A DNA stretch of 64,000 bases. It comes from Mycobacterium palustre (GTDB lineage Bacteria > Actinomycetota > Actinomycetes > Mycobacteriales > Mycobacteriaceae). The position numbers and the translations under genes are program-made. The first letter of the stretch is position 1. Each line of letters starts with the position of its first letter. Positions 8,193-16,865 of the stretch are shown here, one piece after another. The stretch is from contig NZ_LQPJ01000059.1 of the NCBI RefSeq assembly GCF_002101785.1, positions 1-64,000 on the forward strand, read 5' to 3'. Under the pieces are notes generated by a model. It was not told where the DNA came from and did no database searches. It saw only the letters and a program-made list of their open reading frames with translations.

Positions 8193-9604
8193 AGCATGGC
8201 CTCCTTGATCAGTCGGGCCGCCGCGTCACGTTCGGTCGCCAGATCGGCGATCTCCTTACGCAGCTTTTCGAGTTCGTCGCGTTCCTGGGCGCTCAAAGCG
8301 CTGGCGACAAGGCGGCGCGCCGGTTGCGGCTGTGCGGGCCGACCCGCCGCGGCGCTCTTCTCGGCGTTGGAATCCCCGGGCAGCGCCGGGACTACCTTCT
8401 GGTCCTGGCCCGAACGGGCTCGGGCCTGCTCGCCCCGCGGGGCATTGACCACACTGCCCACCGGCGGGACGGCCCCGAAGAAGCTGCCGGGCGCCGCGGT
8501 CCCGGCCGGCGCCACGCCTTCCAAACCCGCAGTCGCCAACTGCGATGCGCTGTCGACCAATCGGATCGCCGGGGACGAAACCCACGACTGCGGCACCGAC
8601 AACTTGCCGACCGAGGCCGCCTCGCCCAGGCCCGCCGAAACCGGTGCACCTGCGCCCGTATACGAGCCGGCCAGTGTGCCCAGCCCGGCAGCCGGTGCGA
8701 CATCGGAGGCTGCCGCGACCGCTCCCAGGTCGGGTGCTGCATCGGCTGCCGCGGTTGCCGGCAACGCGAGGCCGTACAGCCCGCCCAGCAGCGGCGTGAT
8801 GCCCGACGCCGTGAACAACGGGCCGCTGATAGTCAGGGCCCAGTTACCCAAGTTGGTGGTGAAGACGTTGAGGGCCGCGCCGGTGGGCGAGGAGAGGACG
8901 GTCTGCAACCACGCGGCCGGGTCGAATGCTCCTCCCATGCCGAGGCTTTGCAGCGCGCTGGGGACCAGGTTGAGCAGCTCAGTCAGGCCGGAGTCCGCGC
9001 TGGGACCGGCCGCGGCGGCCGCGGCCTCGCTGACAGCCGCGGCTTGAGTCGCGGCGCCGGCCTGATCGGTGGTCTCGGGTGGGGCGGTGAACGCCGTTAA
9101 CTTCGTCGCGGCCGCGGAAGCGCCGGCATAGCCGTACATCGCCATGGCGTCCTGGGCCCACATCTCGGCGTATAGCGCCTCGGTGGCGGCGATCGCAGGG
9201 GTGTTCTGCCCCAGTATGTTGGTGGCGACCAGAGCCGCCAGCAGCGCGCGATTCACCTCGATCTCCGCCGGCGGCACTGTCGCCGCAAACGCCTCCTCGT
9301 AGGCCGCAATGGCCGACCCCAACTGGCTGGCCGTTAACTCGGCCTGAACCGCGGTGGTGTTCACCCACGCAATATAGGGTGCCACCGCCGCCGCCATCGT
9401 CATCGCGGACGGGCCCACCCACGGTCCGCCGGTTAGCTCCGAAATGACGCCCCGGTAGGAGTTCGCCGCCGAACTCAACTCGGCAGCTAAGCCATCCCAG
9501 GCCGCGGCCGCGGCGACCATCGGCCCCGCGCCCGCCCCCGCATACATTCGTCCCGAATTGATCTCCGGCGGCAACGCCGCAAAATCCAACACCGGCTTCC
9601 CCAT
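8189..9604 (-). CDS. PPE family protein (SVP subgroup)
   Basis: This is a 471-residue PPE protein, first gene of a two-PPE operon. ATG at 9604 gives the standard start [27 protein letters not shown] block; an upstream in-frame extension to 9664 lacks PPE similarity. It has the WxG turn (GPWVGPSA), a central Ala/Gly-rich region and [10 protein letters not shown], the SVP motif. It ends with a charged heptad-like segment ([20 protein letters not shown]) closely similar to the tail of the next gene. The two proteins are probably duplicates that have diverged in the middle. Export via ESX-5 is expected from the family; no PE partner is encoded nearby. Confidence 0.9.
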   Translation of the reverse strand: MGKPVLDFAALPPEINSGRMYAGAGAGPMVAAAAAWDGLAAELSSAANSYRGVISELTGGPWVGPSAMTMAAAVAPYIAWVNTTAVQAELTASQLGSAIAAYEEAFAATVPPAEIEVNRALLAALVATNILGQNTPAIAATEALYAEMWAQDAMAMYGYAGASAAATKLTAFTAPPETTDQAGAATQAAAVSEAAAAAAGPSADSGLTELLNLVPSALQSLGMGGAFDPAAWLQTVLSSPTGAALNVFTTNLGNWALTISGPLFTASGITPLLGGLYGLALPATAAADAAPDLGAVAAASDVAPAAGLGTLAGSYTGAGAPVSAGLGEAASVGKLSVPQSWVSSPAIRLVDSASQLATAGLEGVAPAGTAAPGSFFGAVPPVGSVVNAPRGEQARARSGQDQKVVPALPGDSNAEKSAAAGRPAQPQPARRLVASALSAQERDELEKLRKEIADLATERDAAARLIKEAML

Positions 9605-9829
9605 CTGACTAGATTCCTGCGCTGCGCGAGAAGCCTGGCGAGACGCCTTGCGGAACTCGCACATGTTTGGCCTAGGGCCAATGTGTCAGGCTCACAGTAT
9701 GTTTCGCGTATTGCATCGGCGATGCTGCCGGTAACCGCCATGTAAACTTTCGGCGGCGGGCACATCGGAAGACGGCTGCATTGCACGAAGTTCATTGCTG
9801 GACAGGCACTTTAATGTGATCTAGTTTTC

Positions 9830-9843
9830 CGATCGATCGATAG
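9830..9843 (+). promoter_or_regulatory. Weak AmtR-like box
   Basis: CGATCGATCGATAG matches 12 of 14 positions of the strong box CTATCAATCGATAG at 10115-10128. It lies about 290 bases upstream of that box and 225 bases from the PPE start. It may be an auxiliary site or chance, since GATC repeats favour such matches. Confidence 0.35.
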
Positions 9844-10110
9844 TTTTTACGGCCGCCAACGCCGACCCGCGCCCGACCCGGCTGGGGGTGTGGGGATCCG
9901 AGGGAACGTGGTGACGTCCTGGACGGCCACCCCCGAGCAACGTCGCGCATCCTGCACTAGCGGGAGAAACCGCTGGTGATGCTTGCCGCCAAGGGTTCAG
10001 TAGCAACTTGTATGACACTGCGGGTCAGCATGTTTGGGCGTGCAAGCCGGCAGAACCTGGAAACGCGTTCGAAACACAACGCTCATCCGGCCGATCCAAA
10101 CGGCCGTTAC

Positions 10111-10132
10111 GTTTCTATCAATCGATAGAAAC
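10111..10132. promoter_or_regulatory. AmtR-type operator
   Basis: Nine-base arms GTTTCTATC and GATAGAAAC are separated by AATC. The site fits the known corynebacterial AmtR consensus tttCTAT-N6-ATAGa(a/t)A without mismatch. It lies 14-35 bases before the first gene of the lipocalin-like/dioxygenase/permease operon, where a repressor would block transcription. Its core recurs at 27608-27621 with one difference. Confidence 0.8.
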
Positions 10133-10145
10133 ACGAGAGGTGAAG

Positions 10146-10892
10146 TTGAAGGACAGTTCGGCACCGACGGTCGAGGACTTGTGCGGACTCTGGGTGCGTC
10201 GTTCCTTGGAGTGGCCGGACGGCCGCTGCGACACCACCACTCAGGTTACGTGGTTGCAAGGTTGGCAATGGTTTGTCGATCTGCGCCGCCCCGCGACGTG
10301 GCCCGAGGCGGACGTTCCGGTTGGCGCGAAGCCACCGCCCGGCCTGGAGGCCTTCGCCGGTCGGCTGGTGCAGAGCTGCCCGGCGTCGGCGGAATTCACG
10401 TGGCAGCGCACGGTCGACTGGTCACCGCACAGCCCCCCGGATGTCGGCAGGCTGGGTTGGGACGGCGACACCCTGATCGAGGAGGGTGTCCTTCAGCCCT
10501 ACCGGGAGGTGTGGGTCCGCACCGAGCGGCACAGTCCGGACGACTCGGCCACCGTGTTACTCCGGGACGACGCCGGGCGCGACGCCGTCCTGCTGCGCTC
10601 GGCCGGGTTCTTCGGATTCGCGGTCGGGCGTCCGTCCGGCGCGGACACCCGGACTGGCGGCGGGGCCCCGGATTGTGAGATCGCGATCGGCGAGATCAGT
10701 GAGGGACGTTGGCGCATCAGGGTTTCCACCCGAAGCGAAACGGAAGGCACTCCGATCTCGGTCCGGATCCACGGACGACTAGCCCAGACCACCGTCGCCG
10801 CCCCCGCTGATCACCGCTGCCTGCTGGCCGGCAACTGGCGAATCAGCGGCAGCACGGGCGACCCGGCCCTGCTTCAGACACACCAGGAGTGA
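10146..10892 (+). CDS. Conserved hypothetical, lipocalin/Hri1-like
   Basis: The protein has about 248 residues, no signal peptide and no membrane helix. It is rich in Trp and beta-strand-type segments such as CGLWVRRSLEWPDGR, WLQGWQWFVDLRRP and the later LLAGNWRISG. The repeated pattern suggests a two-half beta-barrel like the fungal Hri1/lipocalin-like fold; that resemblance is from memory and tentative. Start choice is between GTG 10140 and TTG 10146; AGAGG at 10135-10139 fits the TTG better. It is the first gene after an AmtR-type box, and its stop lies two bases before the dioxygenase ATG. Translational coupling suggests it serves the same pathway, perhaps by binding or isomerising a substrate. 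Confidence 0.6.
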   Translation: MKDSSAPTVEDLCGLWVRRSLEWPDGRCDTTTQVTWLQGWQWFVDLRRPATWPEADVPVGAKPPPGLEAFAGRLVQSCPASAEFTWQRTVDWSPHSPPDVGRLGWDGDTLIEEGVLQPYREVWVRTERHSPDDSATVLLRDDAGRDAVLLRSAGFFGFAVGRPSGADTRTGGGAPDCEIAIGEISEGRWRIRVSTRSETEGTPISVRIHGRLAQTTVAAPADHRCLLAGNWRISGSTGDPALLQTHQE

Positions 10893-10894
10893 TC

Positions 10895-11914
10895 ATGCCC
10901 AGCCCAACGTCCTTCGATACGGTGCCCGAGATCGACGTCTCGGGTCTGTCTTCGCAAGATCCCGCGGTCAGGGCCGCCGTCGCGCAGGAACTCGGCGAGG
11001 CCGCGCACCGCGTCGGCTTCATGTACGTCAGCGGGACCGGGGTGCCCGACGCGGTCTTCGACCGCATGCACGCGGCGGCACAGGCGTTCTTCGACCAACC
11101 CATGGACGCGAAAATGGCCGTCTACATCGGGAACTCGACGAATCATCGTGGGTACGTGCCCGAAGGCGGGGAGGTGTTCGCGGGCGGGACGCCCGACAAG
11201 AAGGAGGCCTACGACTGCGCGCGGCACCGCCCCGACCGGGCCGGCGCCACAGCGCTGAGTGGCCCGAACCAGTGGCCGGACCTGCCGGGCTTTGCCGACG
11301 CCGTCAGCGAGTACTACGAGGCGGTGTTCGAGGCCGGCCGGGCGATCATGCGCGGCTTTGCCTTGTATCTGTCGGAGCCGGAGGACTTCTTCGACCGGCT
11401 ACTGACGGATCCGCCAAGCCAACTGCGGCTCATCCATTATCCGGTGGACGAGAGCGCCGCCGACCGCCCCGGCATCGGCGCACACACCGACTACGAGTGC
11501 ATCACCCTGTTGAAGGCCACGCAGCCCGGCCTCGAAGTGCTCAACGGCGCCGGTCAGTGGATCGACGTGCCACCCAGGCCCGGCTGTTTCGTGGTCAACA
11601 TCGGCGACATGGTAGAGCTATGGACCAATGGGCTGTTCGTTGCAACCACGCACCGCGTGCGCAAGGTGGTCGACGAAAGATATTCCTACCCATTGTTTTT
11701 CAGTGTCGATTACGACACCTTCGTCGAACCGCTGCCGAAGCTGCGCTCTCCCGGTCAGCCCTGTCGCGCAGGGCTGCGGGCGGGTGATCATCTCTTCGCG
11801 CAGACGGCACAGAGTTTTGTCTATCTGCGCGCCCGCATCGACGCCGGCGAGCTTTCCCTGCCGGCAGGGTCTCTGGCGCTGTCGTCTTTTGGCCATTCCG
11901 AAACCGCACCCTGA
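10895..11914 (+). CDS. Fe(II)/2-oxoglutarate dioxygenase, IPNS family
   Basis: This 339-residue enzyme belongs to the isopenicillin N synthase-like family. The iron ligands H197 and D199 (HTDYE) and H253 (TTHRVRK) are visible, as is the 2-oxoglutarate-binding RYS pair (R262, S264). A DIN_N-type N-terminal domain starts at PEIDVSGL. It should hydroxylate a small substrate using O2 and 2-oxoglutarate. ATG 10895 follows AGGAG and overlaps the end of the operon's first gene by context. Its place beside a permease and within a guanidine-assimilating island suggests a guanidino or amino compound as substrate: hydroxylation next to a guanidino nitrogen would release free guanidine. That substrate is inference. 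Confidence 0.85.
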   Translation: MPSPTSFDTVPEIDVSGLSSQDPAVRAAVAQELGEAAHRVGFMYVSGTGVPDAVFDRMHAAAQAFFDQPMDAKMAVYIGNSTNHRGYVPEGGEVFAGGTPDKKEAYDCARHRPDRAGATALSGPNQWPDLPGFADAVSEYYEAVFEAGRAIMRGFALYLSEPEDFFDRLLTDPPSQLRLIHYPVDESAADRPGIGAHTDYECITLLKATQPGLEVLNGAGQWIDVPPRPGCFVVNIGDMVELWTNGLFVATTHRVRKVVDERYSYPLFFSVDYDTFVEPLPKLRSPGQPCRAGLRAGDHLFAQTAQSFVYLRARIDAGELSLPAGSLALSSFGHSETAP

Positions 11915-11925
11915 AGGGACACCTG

Positions 11926-13476
11926 ATGACCACCGATGTGATCGAAGCACCCACCGTCGACGAAGGTAACGACCTCGCGACGTTCGGCTACAAGCAACAG
12001 CTGCACCGAAAGATGGGCCGGTTCGCCTCCTTCGCGGCGGGCTTCTCCTTCATCTCGGTGCTGACCGCCGTCTTCCAGCTGGCCGGACTCGGCTATTCGT
12101 TCGGCGGGCCCGCATTCGTGTGGACCTGGCCGGTCGTCCTCGGCGGCCAGCTCCTGGTCGCGGCGTGTTTCGCCGAACTGGCCGCGCGCTATCCCATTTC
12201 GGGCGCGATCTACCAGTGGTCCAGCCGCCTGGCCAACCCGACCTATGGTTGGTTCGCCGGATGGATCATGATCGTCGGGCAGATCGTCGTCATGACCAGC
12301 GCGGCGATCGCCCTGCAAGTCGTGCTGCCACAGATCTGGAGCGGCTTCCAGCTGGTCGGCGGCGACCCCTCACCCACCTCCACGTCCGGCGCGCACAACG
12401 CAATCCTGTTGGCGGGCATCTTGATGGCGCTGACCACCATCGTCAACATCATCGGCATCAGGCTGATGGCCCTCATCAACAACATCGGCGTGGTGTCGGA
12501 GATCACCGGCGCCATCACCATCATCGTCCTGCTCATCGCTCACGGGGGACGCTCGAGCGACGTCCTGGTCACCACCGGCAACGTCAGCCACGCGGGCTAC
12601 TTCGGCGCCCTGCTGTGCGCTTCCTTCACCGCCGCCTACGTTCTCGTCGGATTCGACAGCGCCAGTGAGATGTCAGAAGAGACCCGCAACGCGCGCCGAA
12701 TCGCCCCACGCACCACCCTGCGGGCCTTGTCGGCGGCGGGGGTCCTCGGATTCGGGATCATTGTCGCGATGGTCCTCGCCGCCCCCAGCCTCACCGACGG
12801 CAAGCTCGCCGACCAGGGACCGGCCTACGTCGTCGCGACCGTTCTGTCGGGAACGACCGGGAAGATTCTGCTGACCATGGTCGCCATCGCGATCTGCGTC
12901 GCGACGCTGGCGATACAGACCGCGGGCTCGCGCATGCTGTTCTCCATGGCCCGAGACAGGCGCACGCTGTTCCATGGCGTGCTTTCCCATGTGCCCCAAC
13001 GCACCGGCACCCCCGCGGCCGCCGCCATCGCGATCGGACTCAGCGCTACCGCGGTGCTGCTGCTCAACCTCGGCCCCCAGGCCGCTTTCGTCGCGATGGA
13101 ATCGACCTGCATCATCATCATTTACCTCGCCTACCTCATGGTTACCGGCGCAATGCTGGTGAAACGCCTACGCGGCCAGCGGATCTTCAACGCCGACGCC
13201 GTCGACGACGAGGGTCACCGCGCCTTCAGCATGGGGCGCGCCGGCGTGTGGCTCAACGCGGCGGCGGTCGCCTACGGCGCCGCGATGTTCGTGAACCTGA
13301 TCTGGCCGCGCCGGGCGATCTACGACCCCGCAGGGGGCCACTTGTATCTGCAGTACTTCCCGCTCATGTTCACCGGCGGCACGATTGTCGTGGGCGCGCT
13401 GCTCTACGCCGCGGTGCACGCGACACCAAACCGCTTGAAGCTCCGGCAATGGACGCTGGCGCCTTCGGTCGAATGA
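11926..13476 (+). CDS. APC-family amino acid/amine permease
   Basis: This 516-residue inner-membrane transporter has about 12 hydrophobic segments and the APC-superfamily opening block (FASFAAGFSFISVLTAVFQL), plus GWIMIVGQIVVMTSAAIALQ and the loop SEMSEETRNARR typical of amine/GABA-type permeases (BAT1/UGA4 group). It probably imports an amino acid, amine or guanidino compound by proton symport. ATG 11926 follows AAGGG in the 11-base gap after the dioxygenase gene, so it is the third gene of the AmtR-box operon. The cargo would be the substrate of the neighbouring dioxygenase or hydrolases; that is inferred from position. Confidence 0.88.
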   Translation: MTTDVIEAPTVDEGNDLATFGYKQQLHRKMGRFASFAAGFSFISVLTAVFQLAGLGYSFGGPAFVWTWPVVLGGQLLVAACFAELAARYPISGAIYQWSSRLANPTYGWFAGWIMIVGQIVVMTSAAIALQVVLPQIWSGFQLVGGDPSPTSTSGAHNAILLAGILMALTTIVNIIGIRLMALINNIGVVSEITGAITIIVLLIAHGGRSSDVLVTTGNVSHAGYFGALLCASFTAAYVLVGFDSASEMSEETRNARRIAPRTTLRALSAAGVLGFGIIVAMVLAAPSLTDGKLADQGPAYVVATVLSGTTGKILLTMVAIAICVATLAIQTAGSRMLFSMARDRRTLFHGVLSHVPQRTGTPAAAAIAIGLSATAVLLLNLGPQAAFVAMESTCIIIIYLAYLMVTGAMLVKRLRGQRIFNADAVDDEGHRAFSMGRAGVWLNAAAVAYGAAMFVNLIWPRRAIYDPAGGHLYLQYFPLMFTGGTIVVGALLYAAVHATPNRLKLRQWTLAPSVE

Positions 13477-13513
13477 GGCGCGTGCCGCCCACCCGATTCG
13501 GGTAGCCTAGGGC

Positions 13514-13537
13514 GCTGAAACGTTCCTGCATCCAGAC
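13514..13537 (-). promoter_or_regulatory. LacI-type operator A (autoregulatory)
   Basis: Read on the minus strand the site is GTCTGGATGCAGGAACGTTT followed by CAGC. It matches operator B (16636-16659) across GTCTGGATGCAG and AACGTTTC. It ends 12 bases before the LacI start GTG 13550, so the regulator probably represses its own gene. Confidence 0.72.
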
Positions 13538-13549
13538 GTGGAGGCCCCG

Positions 13550-14584
13550 GTGAAGCGCTCTGCCGCCCGCGCGGGCCGGGTGGCCACCCGGGGCCGGGTC
13601 ACCATCAAAGACATCGCGCGGGTCGCCGGTGTCTCGGTCACGACGGTGTCGGATGCCTTGTCCGGCAACGGCCGGCTGACATCCGACACCCGTCGACGGG
13701 TACGCGAGATCGCCGACGAGCTCGGCTACCGGCCGAGCGCGGCCGCCCGCAGTCTGGTGGGCGCACGCACCGGGCTCCTGCTGATGTCGGTGAGCGCGCC
13801 GGGGACCGAGTGCTCGTCGCTGTGGAACATCGACTTCTTCACCAATCTCATGACGGCGGCGGCCATCCGATCGGCGGAGCGAGGCTTCGCGTTGGCGCTG
13901 TCGCCGGCATCGGTGCCGCCAAACTTGTCTTACGACGGCGCGATCGTCGTCGACCCCACCGCCGCCGACGACGGCCTGCTGGCGCAGGCTGCCCGCGACG
14001 GGATCCCGGTCGTCACTGTGGGCCGGACGCCGAATGGGCACCCGTGGGTGGACAACGACTACCCGACCCTCATCCCCGCGATCATGGACCACTTCCGCGC
14101 GGCGGGCGCACGCCGACCGGCGCTATTGGCGGGCGATCCGGCGACCTCGTACGTCCGCGACACGGTCGAGCAGTACACCCGGTGGTGCAGGGCCCATCGC
14201 TGCGCGGCGCGCATCGCCTATGTCGAGGATGGAATCACCGAGGAGTCCGGGCGTTCAGCGGTGAAGGGACTGCTGTCGGCTCGCACGCGCTCGGATGCCG
14301 TCCTGGCCACTCTGGACCGCCTCGCGCTGGGCGTCACGGCCGCCGTCGAAGAACTCGGGCTGTCGGTCCCCGACGACGTCTTGGTCGCCGCGCTTAGTGA
14401 CAGCGCGACGATCAGGCACTCGCGAGTGCCGATCACCGCGATCGACCTGATGCCGGACCAAATCGGAACCGTCGCAGTCGATTCGCTGATCGTCCGCATC
14501 ACCGGCGGGGCCGCGCCGAATCGGGTTGTGGCCGGCAAGCTTCGCCCGCGGGCGAGCACGTGCCGTCAGCGCGGCGAATCCTGA
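13550..14584 (+). CDS. LacI-family transcriptional regulator
   Basis: This 344-residue regulator has a canonical N-terminal LacI helix-turn-helix and hinge (VTIKDIARVAGVSVTTVSDA, then ELGYRPSAAARSL). A periplasmic-binding-protein-like sensor domain ends with the usual ITAIDLMPDQIG block. GTG 13550 is preferred over GTG 13538 because GGAG lies just before it and operator A would otherwise abut the start. The same operator sequence occurs three times in the island, once here and twice at 16.6-16.7 kb, which identifies the likely local regulon. LacI proteins normally bind sugars, but nucleosides and amino-acid-like ligands are known; the inducer is not evident. Confidence 0.88.
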   Translation: MKRSAARAGRVATRGRVTIKDIARVAGVSVTTVSDALSGNGRLTSDTRRRVREIADELGYRPSAAARSLVGARTGLLLMSVSAPGTECSSLWNIDFFTNLMTAAAIRSAERGFALALSPASVPPNLSYDGAIVVDPTAADDGLLAQAARDGIPVVTVGRTPNGHPWVDNDYPTLIPAIMDHFRAAGARRPALLAGDPATSYVRDTVEQYTRWCRAHRCAARIAYVEDGITEESGRSAVKGLLSARTRSDAVLATLDRLALGVTAAVEELGLSVPDDVLVAALSDSATIRHSRVPITAIDLMPDQIGTVAVDSLIVRITGGAAPNRVVAGKLRPRASTCRQRGES

Positions 14585-15369
14585 CCGCGGTACAGCTCCG
14601 GCCGCAGGTGCTTGAGGTAATCGACGTCGGACGGCGGGTCCCGCCGCAGCGGCACGTCGACGACGGCGACGCCCGGCCCGCACCCAAGGTCCGCCACGAT
14701 CTGCCCGCCCGGGCCCACGACCCGGGACCCCCCGACGAAATCGAAACCGGCCTCCGAGCCGACCCGGTTGACATACACCAGCGGGGTCCGGTTATCCAGG
14801 GCCCGCGCGCACGAGGCGATCAGATGATCATCGTGAAAGGGAGCCATGTTCGCCGCGATGCCGACGAAAACGTCCGGGCGCCCAAAGGCAAGGGTGCGCG
14901 CCACTTCGGCGATCTCCAGGTCAAAGCACACCATCGGACCGATCCGTACCGCACCGACCTCGACGCAGGCCAACCGGTCACCCGCATCGAAGACCGACGA
15001 TTCCACCCCGAACAGGTGCGTCTTGCGGTAATTTCCGGCGATCGACCCGGCGGCGTCGACGATCAGCATCGAGTTGTACAGGGCCCCGTGCTCGCCCCGC
15101 TCGAGATAACCTCCCACAAAAGCGGTTTCGGAGTCCGCGCAGATCCGCCGAATCGCCGATACCGCGGTGCCGTCGAGGCCCACGGCCAGCGGCCCGAGGT
15201 GGTGCAACTGGTAGCCGGTAAGAAAGAGCTCGGGAAAGATCGCGACGTCGACGTCGGACCGCTCGCCGAGCAGGGCCCCCACCCGTTCGACGTTGGCGTC
15301 CACATCGCGCGGGACCGGGCTTTCCTGCACCATGAGGGCGCGCAGCAGGTCCGGGCGGCCGCCGGTCAT
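14566..15369 (-). CDS. Nitrilase-superfamily amidohydrolase
   Basis: This 267-residue carbon-nitrogen hydrolase has the complete Glu-Lys-Cys triad: E47 (FPELFLTGYQ), K116 (NYRKTHLFG) and C148 (VCFDLEI). It should hydrolyse a carboxamide, nitrile or N-carbamoyl bond. Family members include N-carbamoylputrescine amidase and beta-ureidopropionase, which act on products of guanidino-compound breakdown. ATG 15369 lies ten bases after the M24 gene; Met at 15333 is a later alternative. The 3' end overlaps the convergent LacI gene by 19 bases. Operon partner of the M24 hydrolase, probably controlled by the LacI protein. Confidence 0.85.
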   Translation of the reverse strand: MTGGRPDLLRALMVQESPVPRDVDANVERVGALLGERSDVDVAIFPELFLTGYQLHHLGPLAVGLDGTAVSAIRRICADSETAFVGGYLERGEHGALYNSMLIVDAAGSIAGNYRKTHLFGVESSVFDAGDRLACVEVGAVRIGPMVCFDLEIAEVARTLAFGRPDVFVGIAANMAPFHDDHLIASCARALDNRTPLVYVNRVGSEAGFDFVGGSRVVGPGGQIVADLGCGPGVAVVDVPLRRDPPSDVDYLKHLRPELYRGQDSPR

Positions 15370-15379
15370 CGCCTGGTCG

Positions 15380-16543
15380 TCAGCCGTCCAGGCCGTATCC
15401 CGCGGGCGAAAGCCTGCGAACGCCATCGTGTTCGACGACATAGTTGTCTTCCAGCTTGAGCAGCAGGAAGCGTCCGTCGACCTCGAGACCCGTCTCCGGC
15501 TCCAGGGCGATGACGCTGTTCTCCACCAGCACCTGGTCGCGATCGGTCATCGATTCGCGATAGATGGTGGGCAGTTCGCAGGCGCGCAGGCCCACGCCGT
15601 GCCCGATGGCGTACGGGGTGGTGGGCAGCCCTTCCGACCGCAGGTACTCGTTGACCGCGTCATCAATCTGCGACACACGCACACCCGGCTTGGCGGCGTC
15701 GGCGGCGACCTCGTGCGCCTTGAGCAGCTTGGCGTACACCGACTTGATCTCCGCGCGGGTGTCGCCGCCCACGAAGCCGGTACGCGCGATGTCGGAGGCG
15801 TAGCCGTGCCGGCCGTACAGACCGATGTCGAAGAAGTAGGGATCGCCCTCCGCGAGCACCGTGCCCTCGGCGAACCAGCCGCCGTCTCCGCGGCCGTGGT
15901 TGCACAACGAGTGACTCAAAAACTCCGGCCCGCTTTCCTGCAGGCTCGCCATGATCGCGGCCAGCACGTCGTGATCGGTCATACCGGCTTCGGCGGCCTT
16001 GAAACCGGCCTCGGCGCCGCGCGAATTGACGATACTGGCGTCCTCGAGCAGCCGGATCTCCTCCGGAGTCTTGCGGACCCGCACGTCGTAGAGCTCGCAG
16101 CCGATCGGGACGAATTCCGCGGTAGGAAGCGCCGATTCGAGCCGCCGCAGCACGGCGGGATCGATCAGTTCGATCCCGACCTTCTTGGCGGCGCCTAGCG
16201 CACCAGCCAGTCCCGCCGTCCACGTTTCGGGATGCCCGACCATCGGTGCCCAGGACGGCATCGGATGGATCGCGCTGATCCACGGCAGTTCCGCGAGCGG
16301 ATCGGCCTGCGTCCGATCGACCCACGGCGCAAAGATCTCGGCCCGGCCGTCCAGGTCGATGACCGCGGCGAACCAGTCGAATGCCTCCGAGATGATTTGC
16401 GTGCGGTAATCGGTCGCGTAGCGGATGTGGTCGAAGCCGGTCAACAACAGGTGCGACAGGCCTTGTCGCTTCATCAGATCGGCGATTGCTTCGCGGCGAT
16501 CGTTTCGCAGTCGATCGACATCGACGGCGGACCAGTCGTACAT
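15380..16543 (-). CDS. M24 metallohydrolase (Xaa-Pro peptidase/creatinase fold)
   Basis: This 387-residue pita-bread-fold enzyme has a creatinase/prolidase N-terminal domain (residues 10-150) and a C-terminal M24 domain. The five dinuclear-metal ligands are all present: D in YFFDIGL, D in YASDIART, H in GHGVGL, E in ALEPETGLEV and E in KLEDNY. Keeping the metal ligands favours a metallohydrolase such as an Xaa-Pro aminopeptidase or ectoine-hydrolase-like enzyme. Authentic creatinase shares the fold but does not need the metals. It is first in an operon with the nitrilase-type gene; LacI operator B lies about 93 bases upstream. The substrate is probably a modified amino acid or small amide imported by the local permease. 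Confidence 0.83.
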   Translation of the reverse strand: MYDWSAVDVDRLRNDRREAIADLMKRQGLSHLLLTGFDHIRYATDYRTQIISEAFDWFAAVIDLDGRAEIFAPWVDRTQADPLAELPWISAIHPMPSWAPMVGHPETWTAGLAGALGAAKKVGIELIDPAVLRRLESALPTAEFVPIGCELYDVRVRKTPEEIRLLEDASIVNSRGAEAGFKAAEAGMTDHDVLAAIMASLQESGPEFLSHSLCNHGRGDGGWFAEGTVLAEGDPYFFDIGLYGRHGYASDIARTGFVGGDTRAEIKSVYAKLLKAHEVAADAAKPGVRVSQIDDAVNEYLRSEGLPTTPYAIGHGVGLRACELPTIYRESMTDRDQVLVENSVIALEPETGLEVDGRFLLLKLEDNYVVEHDGVRRLSPAGYGLDG

Positions 16544-16635
16544 GATGCTGGACTCCTCTTGAGTCGGAGCGCGGATCGCGGGGAGCGATCGCGCGGAGAC
16601 GGGACGAGCAACAGGCGCGACGACGGATAGTGACG

Positions 16636-16659
16636 GTCTGGATGCAGAAACGTTTCTTC
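16636..16659 (+). promoter_or_regulatory. LacI-type operator B
   Basis: GTCTGGATGCAGAAACGTTT followed by CTTC contains the perfect palindrome AGAAACGTTTCT with the central CG usual for LacI operators. It lies between the M24 operon (minus strand) and the riboswitch operon (plus strand), nearer to the former. Confidence 0.72.
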
Positions 16660-16706
16660 ACCACTCGAAGCGCCCACCCGCGATGCACTCACGGGGTTGA
16701 AATCAT

Positions 16707-16729
16707 GATTGCAGAAACGTTCCTTCATG
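16707..16729 (+). promoter_or_regulatory. LacI-type operator C
   Basis: GATTGCAGAAACGTTCCTTC is the third copy of the GCAGRAACGTTYC motif, with its centre about 70 bases from that of operator B. Two operators in one divergent promoter region suggest looping or control of both operons. It lies about 140 bases upstream of the guanidine riboswitch. Confidence 0.68.
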
Positions 16730-16865
16730 TCTACCCGAACCGACCAGGGAAGACACGAAAACCATTGGCGCCCAGCCGAAGCCGTCGTTACATCGCCGAC
16801 ATCTGGCAGAAATGGCGGCGACACGTGCCCCGCTTAGCGTTTCCGACAGATTCCCAAAGGGAGTC

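Larger units (their letters stand above)
9605..10139. other. Long divergent intergenic region
   Basis: This 535-base region separates the PPE operon from the left operon of the nitrogen island. It contains a weaker AmtR-like box at 9830-9843 and the strong box at 10111-10132. It was inspected for a second guanidine riboswitch and none was seen; no protein-coding gene is convincing. Confidence 0.5.

Noticed and set aside
9844..10110. Possible second guanidine riboswitch upstream of the dioxygenase operon
   Set aside because: None of the CTAGGGTTCCG or AAAAGCCCGG elements, nor paired ACGR-loop hairpins, could be found.
10104..10118. GTTAC as a GlnR half-site overlapping the AmtR box
   Set aside because: No second half-site at the required spacing.
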